A stretch of 8,300 bases of DNA from Clostridia bacterium. GTDB lineage: Bacteria > Bacillota_A > Clostridia > Oscillospirales > Acutalibacteraceae. Below, in pieces: positions 4,629-8,300 of the stretch. A model generated the notes under the pieces. The model saw only the letters and a list, made by a program, of their open reading frames with translations, was not told the DNA's origin and made no database searches. The position numbers and the translations under genes are program-made. How positions within the stretch are numbered: position 1 is the first letter of the stretch; each line of letters starts with the position of its first letter. Location of the stretch: positions 1 through 8,300 of the forward strand of contig JAFVTJ010000044.1 of NCBI GenBank assembly GCA_017503305.1, read 5' to 3'.

Positions 4629-6110
4629 ATGAATAGATTTAAACGCTTAATAGCGCTATTTTTATGCCTTATAATGCTTTTTTCTTTATGCGCATGTGAT
4701 GAAAGCGATAAGGCTTATATTTATTTTAACTTAAACGAACAACCCGTATCCTTAGACCCGCAAACCGCCCAAAACGATACCGAGCTTTTGATTATACGCA
4801 ATATTTTTGAAGGTCTTATGCGTAAAAATGAAGAAGGCAAAATTGTTTGCGGCGCCGCGGAAACCTATAAAAAGAACGGTCTTGTTTACACCTTTAACCT
4901 TAGAAAAGGTGCTATGTGGAGCAACGAAGAAAGCCTAACCGCGTACGACTTTTTATTCGCACTTCAACGCGCGGTTGACCCCAAAACCAAAGCTCCCTTT
5001 GCCAAGCGGCTTATAAACATAAAAAATGCCGATGCAATACTTAAAGGCAAAAAAAGTGTTGAAGATTTAGGTGTTAAGGTAATTGATGCCTATACTTTAA
5101 AAATTGAACTTAGCAAAGAAGACCCCACATTTTTAGAAACACTTACTACAAGCATTGCCATGCCCTGCAACGAAGATTTTTTCAAAAACTGTGCCGGCAA
5201 ATACGGTTTGGAGGGACAATCCATTCTTTCCAACGGTAGTTACCGCCTTACCAAATGGGGCAAAACAGTTTTTGGCATCAGACTTTACCGCAACAAGTTT
5301 TATAACGGCAATTTTACAGCAAAAAATGCTGCTGTTTTCCTTTCAATTGACAAGGAACGCACAAGTCTTCAAACGTTAAAGGAAAACGATGCCGACATCG
5401 CTTTTATAAGTCCGTTAGAGCTTGGAGCTGCTGCCGAAAATGGCCTTAAAACCGCGCATAGCAACAACATTTGTTGGTTTTTAACTATAAGCGACGGTTT
5501 TTCTAAAAACATTAGAACTGCCTTAATCAACCTTGCGAGCCCACACACCTTTGAAAAGAGCCTAATTAACGGCTACTCCCCCGCTCAAAGCATTTTCCCC
5601 AACGTTTTATCCGCTAATGCAGGAGCACAAGGCTTACCCGTTTACGATTTAGAAGCTTCAAAAAAGCTATTCTTTGATGAAATTAAATCCCTTAAGGATA
5701 AAAAATTCCCCGAAGGCGTAGTTTTATATTACTATGACGACGGCTTTTCAAAAACCGTTGTTACCGATATCGTAGCCCACTGGCAAAGTCAGCTTGGTGC
5801 ATATATCAATATAGAAGCTGTTTCATCTCCGGAAAAGCTTACTTCTCAGCTTAAAGACCAAACCTACGCTTTAAGCATCTTCCCTGTTTTTGCATCTTCA
5901 CAAAGCAGCAAGGAATACCTTGAAAAATTTGGAATAAACTATAAAGGCGAAAAGCTTTCTAAAATACAAAAGGATATTTTAAAATCCAAAAACATTGTGC
6001 CTTTAATGACGCAAGACACCATTGTGGCATACAACAAAAACCTTACAAGCTTTAATTTTTCAAGCGGCAACGGTCTAATAGATTTTGCCTACGTTGTGAA
6101 AACCGAATAA
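4629..6110 (+). CDS. ABC transporter substrate-binding lipoprotein, oligopeptide-binding (SBP_bac_5) family
   Basis: A 493-residue exported lipoprotein. The N-terminus MNRFKR is followed by a hydrophobic core (residues 7-20) and a lipobox-like LCAC with the probable lipidated Cys at 23; Cys at -2 of that box is unusual but acceptable. The mature part shows the family signature: NLNEQPVSLDPQ (about 34-45), a LIIRNIFEGLMRKNEEGKI-type segment, YTFNLRKGAMWSNEESLTAYDFLFALQRAVDP and later a YNKNLTSF-like C-terminal segment, as in OppA/DppA-type binding proteins. It would sit on the outer face of the membrane and deliver peptides or similar ligands. It is slightly shorter than many OppA proteins (about 530-600) and no permease or ATPase genes adjoin, so it is an orphan that may share a transporter or act as a sensor. 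The ATG at 4629 was chosen because AAGGG (4613-4617) lies 11 nt upstream and the signal peptide starts there. Its ligand cannot be predicted. Confidence 0.9.
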   Translation: MNRFKRLIALFLCLIMLFSLCACDESDKAYIYFNLNEQPVSLDPQTAQNDTELLIIRNIFEGLMRKNEEGKIVCGAAETYKKNGLVYTFNLRKGAMWSNEESLTAYDFLFALQRAVDPKTKAPFAKRLINIKNADAILKGKKSVEDLGVKVIDAYTLKIELSKEDPTFLETLTTSIAMPCNEDFFKNCAGKYGLEGQSILSNGSYRLTKWGKTVFGIRLYRNKFYNGNFTAKNAAVFLSIDKERTSLQTLKENDADIAFISPLELGAAAENGLKTAHSNNICWFLTISDGFSKNIRTALINLASPHTFEKSLINGYSPAQSIFPNVLSANAGAQGLPVYDLEASKKLFFDEIKSLKDKKFPEGVVLYYYDDGFSKTVVTDIVAHWQSQLGAYINIEAVSSPEKLTSQLKDQTYALSIFPVFASSQSSKEYLEKFGINYKGEKLSKIQKDILKSKNIVPLMTQDTIVAYNKNLTSFNFSSGNGLIDFAYVVKTE

Positions 6111-6115
6111 ATATT

Positions 6116-6151
6116 AAAAGCGCTACCGCTAAATTGCGGAAGCGCTTTTTT
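6116..6151. terminator. Bidirectional intrinsic terminator between convergent genes
   Basis: Arms 6116-6129 and 6136-6149 pair through AAAAGCGCT and CCGC segments, with one A-A mismatch (6125/6140) and a 6-base loop. A run of six T (6146-6151) follows on the plus strand; the minus strand reads TTTTAATAT after the hairpin. It begins 5 bp past the lipoprotein stop and ends just before the aminotransferase stop, so it can end both transcripts. Confidence 0.9.
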
Positions 6152-6152
6152 A

Positions 6153-7334
6153 TTACTTATATTCTTCAATAAGTGCTTTAAATGCAGGCAAGGATTTTTC
6201 AATTTGTTCAGTAGAAACACAGTAACTAATTCGCACGTAGCCTGTAAAGCCAAAGGAATCACTCGGCACTAACAAAAGCTCATACTTTTTAGCCCTTTCG
6301 CAAAATGCATTAGCATCGGCTTCAGGTGATTTTATAAACAAATAAAATGCACCGTCAGGCTTAGCGGCTGTGTAGCCGTATTCCGTAAGGGCGTTATAAA
6401 GCAAATCGCGGTTTTTCTTATAAACCGAAACGTCGCTTGTAAGGTCTACGCAATCCCTTACTGTAAACTGCAAAAGCCTTGGTGCACAAACAAAGCCAAG
6501 CGCTCTGCCCGCGCCGCAAACCGCAGCGTAAATTTTGGTTTTATTTACAACATTAGGTGCCACAAAAATATATCCAATACGTTCGCCCGGTAGTGACAAC
6601 GATTTACTGTAAGAATAGCAAACGATAGTATTATCGTAAAATTTAGGAATATAAGGCACTTCTACCCCGTAAGCCAATTCGCGATAAGGCTCATCGCAAA
6701 TTATGAAAATGTTTTTACCGTATTCTTCTTGCTTGCGGTTTAAAAGCAAGGATAATTCTTTAATGGTTTCTTCCGAAAAGACTACGCCTGTAGGATTATT
6801 TGGAGAGTTTATAATAATTGCCTTTGTGTTTTCGGTAATACACTGCTCCAATGCGTTAAAATCAATTTGAAAATCACTTTCACGGCATTTTGCTACAACA
6901 AGCTTAGCCCCCGCTTTTTCGGCAAATACGCGATATTCAGGGAAAAACGGAGCCAACGCAATAACCTCATCACCCTCGTTGCAAAGGGCATTAAGGCAAA
7001 TTGTGAGCGAAGCCGCCGCACCGCAGGTCATATACAAAAGATTGGGGTCAGCTTCAACACCGAAGCGCTTTTTTATGCTGTCGGCAATAGTTTTTCTAAC
7101 GTCGGGCGCACCCTGTGCCGAGGTATAACCGTGAAGCTTTACAGGGTCTAGGTCGGTTAAAAGCTTTATCATAGCATCATTCACAGCTTTGGGTGCTGGA
7201 ATACTTGGGTTGCCAAGGCTAAAATCCAACACATTTTCAGCGCCGATTTCGGCACGTCTTTTATTGCCGTATTCAAAAATTTCACGTATTACCGAGCGGT
7301 TTTCACCCAACTTCAGCATTTTTTCATTTAACAT
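6153..7334 (-). CDS. Fold-type I PLP-dependent aminotransferase (class I/II, AspC-like)
   Basis: A 393-residue cytosolic enzyme of the usual class I/II length. Seen: LGNPSIPAP (40-48), a CGAAASL phosphate-contact segment (104-110), SPNNPTG (177-183, with N180 contacting PLP), DEPYREL (214-220, D214 to the pyridine nitrogen, Y217), the Schiff-base lysine K244 in SYSKSLSLPGERIGY, and R368 (GYVRISY) as substrate carboxylate binder. The reaction is amino transfer between an amino acid and a 2-oxo acid; the donor (aspartate, alanine, aromatic or other) cannot be told from sequence. The ATG at 7334 lies 9 bp after the mreB-like stop, and its AAGGTG site (7345-7340) overlaps that TAA, so the two genes are probably co-transcribed and coupled. 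Transcription ends at the shared hairpin. All expected catalytic residues are intact. Confidence 0.92.
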   Translation of the reverse strand: MLNEKMLKLGENRSVIREIFEYGNKRRAEIGAENVLDFSLGNPSIPAPKAVNDAMIKLLTDLDPVKLHGYTSAQGAPDVRKTIADSIKKRFGVEADPNLLYMTCGAAASLTICLNALCNEGDEVIALAPFFPEYRVFAEKAGAKLVVAKCRESDFQIDFNALEQCITENTKAIIINSPNNPTGVVFSEETIKELSLLLNRKQEEYGKNIFIICDEPYRELAYGVEVPYIPKFYDNTIVCYSYSKSLSLPGERIGYIFVAPNVVNKTKIYAAVCGAGRALGFVCAPRLLQFTVRDCVDLTSDVSVYKKNRDLLYNALTEYGYTAAKPDGAFYLFIKSPEADANAFCERAKKYELLLVPSDSFGFTGYVRISYCVSTEQIEKSLPAFKALIEEYK

Positions 7335-7343
7335 AATTTCACC

Positions 7344-8300
7344 TTATTCTATTTCGAGTTCCTTAATTGTACGCATTTGGTAGTCAACGTTTTTAATAAG
7401 CTCGCTCTTTTTAAGAGCCACTGCCGCACCCTTTACAACGCTGTGTGCGGGGTCGTCAAGATGATGCACCTTAACGCCTAAAAACTGCTCAATCTTTTGC
7501 GGAAAACCTAATAATTTTGAACCGCCGCCCGCAAGGTACAAGCCGTCGTTCATAACGTCTGCCACTAAATCAGGGTCGGTTTTGTTGAGCACTTCCCTAA
7601 TAGCGTTGCAAATATTATCAAGCACGTCTTTTATTGCTTCATACACCTCGGTAGAGGTTATTTCAAATCTTTCAGGTAAACCTGTAAGTGCATTTTTACC
7701 CTTTGCAACAACCGCAATTTCAACGTTACGCTCAATAGCGGTACCAACCTTAATTTTAATTTCTTCGGCGGTTAGCATACCAATTTCGATATTAAATTCT
7801 TTTCTAACGTAGCGTATAATTTGCGCATCAATATCATAAGAGCCAAGTTTAAAAGAATTACAGCTTGCAATGGCGCCCATTGATATAACGGCAACGTCGG
7901 TAGTACCCGCACCTATATCAACTATCAAAGTACCGTGCGGCACCGAAAAATCAAGCCCCAAACCAAAGGCTATTGCTAACGGGCTTTCTATAACGGTTAT
8001 GTTTCTACCGCCCGCCGCTTCAAGCACGTTTGAAAGAGAGTGGTGCTGTAATTCGGCAAGGCCCGCAGGCAAGGTTGCCACTATTCGCGGACGCAAAACC
8101 TTATTGCCAAAAGCCTTTTCCATATATTCCTTAAGCATATGCTCGGTTAAATCATAATCCGAAATAACGCCGTGCTCTATCGGGAAAACACTTAGCATAC
8201 TATCGGGTGTTCTACCAATGGTTTGTTTAGCCTTTTCGCCTGTGTAAATAACCTCCCAGCTTTCGCTGTCAACAGTTACAACGTTAGGAAGTTCTAACAC
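7344..8300 (-). CDS. MreB/Mbl-family actin-like protein, 5' end cut by window edge (divergent paralogue)
   Basis: The last 318 residues are present. The frame is open to the edge; the first visible codon is GTG, but it aligns with the internal VLxEPSVV strand of MreB, so about 20-25 residues including the first phosphate loop (GIDLGT) are missing. Seen: IGRTPDSM (28-35), HGVISDYDLTEHML (43-56), LPAGLAELQ (77-85, with E83 near the position of the catalytic Glu), VDIGAGTTDVAVIS (127-140, phosphate 2 loop, where MreB usually has GGGTT), TAEEIKIKVGTA (177-188), TGLPERFEI (206-214) and LAGGGSKLLGF (256-266, adenosine motif). MreB-type proteins polymerise under the membrane to guide lateral wall synthesis. 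The usual SIRVGGDEFD segment reads KLGSYDID (151-158) here, so it is diverged from canonical MreB. No mreC/mreD follows; an aminotransferase does. It is the first visible gene of that transcript. Confidence 0.9.
   Translation of the reverse strand: MLELPNVVTVDSESWEVIYTGEKAKQTIGRTPDSMLSVFPIEHGVISDYDLTEHMLKEYMEKAFGNKVLRPRIVATLPAGLAELQHHSLSNVLEAAGGRNITVIESPLAIAFGLGLDFSVPHGTLIVDIGAGTTDVAVISMGAIASCNSFKLGSYDIDAQIIRYVRKEFNIEIGMLTAEEIKIKVGTAIERNVEIAVVAKGKNALTGLPERFEITSTEVYEAIKDVLDNICNAIREVLNKTDPDLVADVMNDGLYLAGGGSKLLGFPQKIEQFLGVKVHHLDDPAHSVVKGAAVALKKSELIKNVDYQMRTIKELEIE

Noticed and set aside
1..8300. CRISPR arrays, insertion sequences, tRNA or rRNA genes, riboswitches
   Set aside because: No spaced direct repeats, transposase-like frames, cloverleaf sequences or long structured leaders were seen; gaps between genes are all shorter than about 220 bp.

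Overview
The window looks like a chromosomal piece of an anaerobic, fermentative, H2-metabolising Firmicute of class Clostridia, perhaps an Oscillospirales-like gut lineage (inference). Reasons: a NuoE/HydC-type subunit of an NAD(P)-linked [FeFe] hydrogenase, ferredoxin-type proteins, a Rex-like operator, strong AGGAGG-type ribosome binding sites, AT-rich promoters of sigma-A type, and a clostridial style lipoprotein signal peptide. No mobile element, CRISPR array, tRNA or rRNA was seen.

Region 1 (about 4512 down to 1, minus strand) is one tightly packed operon cut by the left edge. A promoter (4483-4511) and a Rex-like operator (4447-4464) precede, in transcription order: hydC/hndA (NuoE family), a DRTGG-domain protein, an RsbW-like ATPase/kinase-fold protein, a [FeFe]-hydrogenase-like iron-sulfur protein with sensory-type active-site substitutions, a second DRTGG-domain protein, a PHP-domain metal phosphoesterase, a second GHKL ATPase, and the start of an HndB-like thioredoxin-fold ferredoxin. 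Genes overlap or are 1-18 bp apart. The NuoF-like and catalytic hydrogenase subunits would be expected beyond position 1, outside the window.

Thus a six-gene block that looks like signalling machinery (two DRTGG proteins, two stand-alone ATPases, one hydrogenase-like redox sensor, one PHP phosphoesterase) is inserted between two structural subunit genes of an electron-bifurcating type hydrogenase. The most interesting reading is that it senses redox state, H2 or adenylates and tunes the hydrogenase or fermentative metabolism, beneath transcriptional control by NADH/NAD+ through Rex. The families are recognisable; the mechanism of the module is, to my knowledge, not established.

Region 2 (about 4570-6151) is a divergently transcribed, stand-alone lipoprotein of the oligopeptide-binding SBP_bac_5 family with its own near-consensus promoter; no permease or ATPase genes accompany it. 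It ends at a strong hairpin (6116-6151) that can serve both converging transcripts.

Region 3 (8300 down to 6153, minus strand) holds a 5'-truncated, somewhat divergent MreB/Mbl-family actin homologue, followed 9 bp later by a fold-type I PLP-dependent aminotransferase whose Shine-Dalgarno overlaps the upstream stop codon. This pair has no evident functional tie to the hydrogenase operon.
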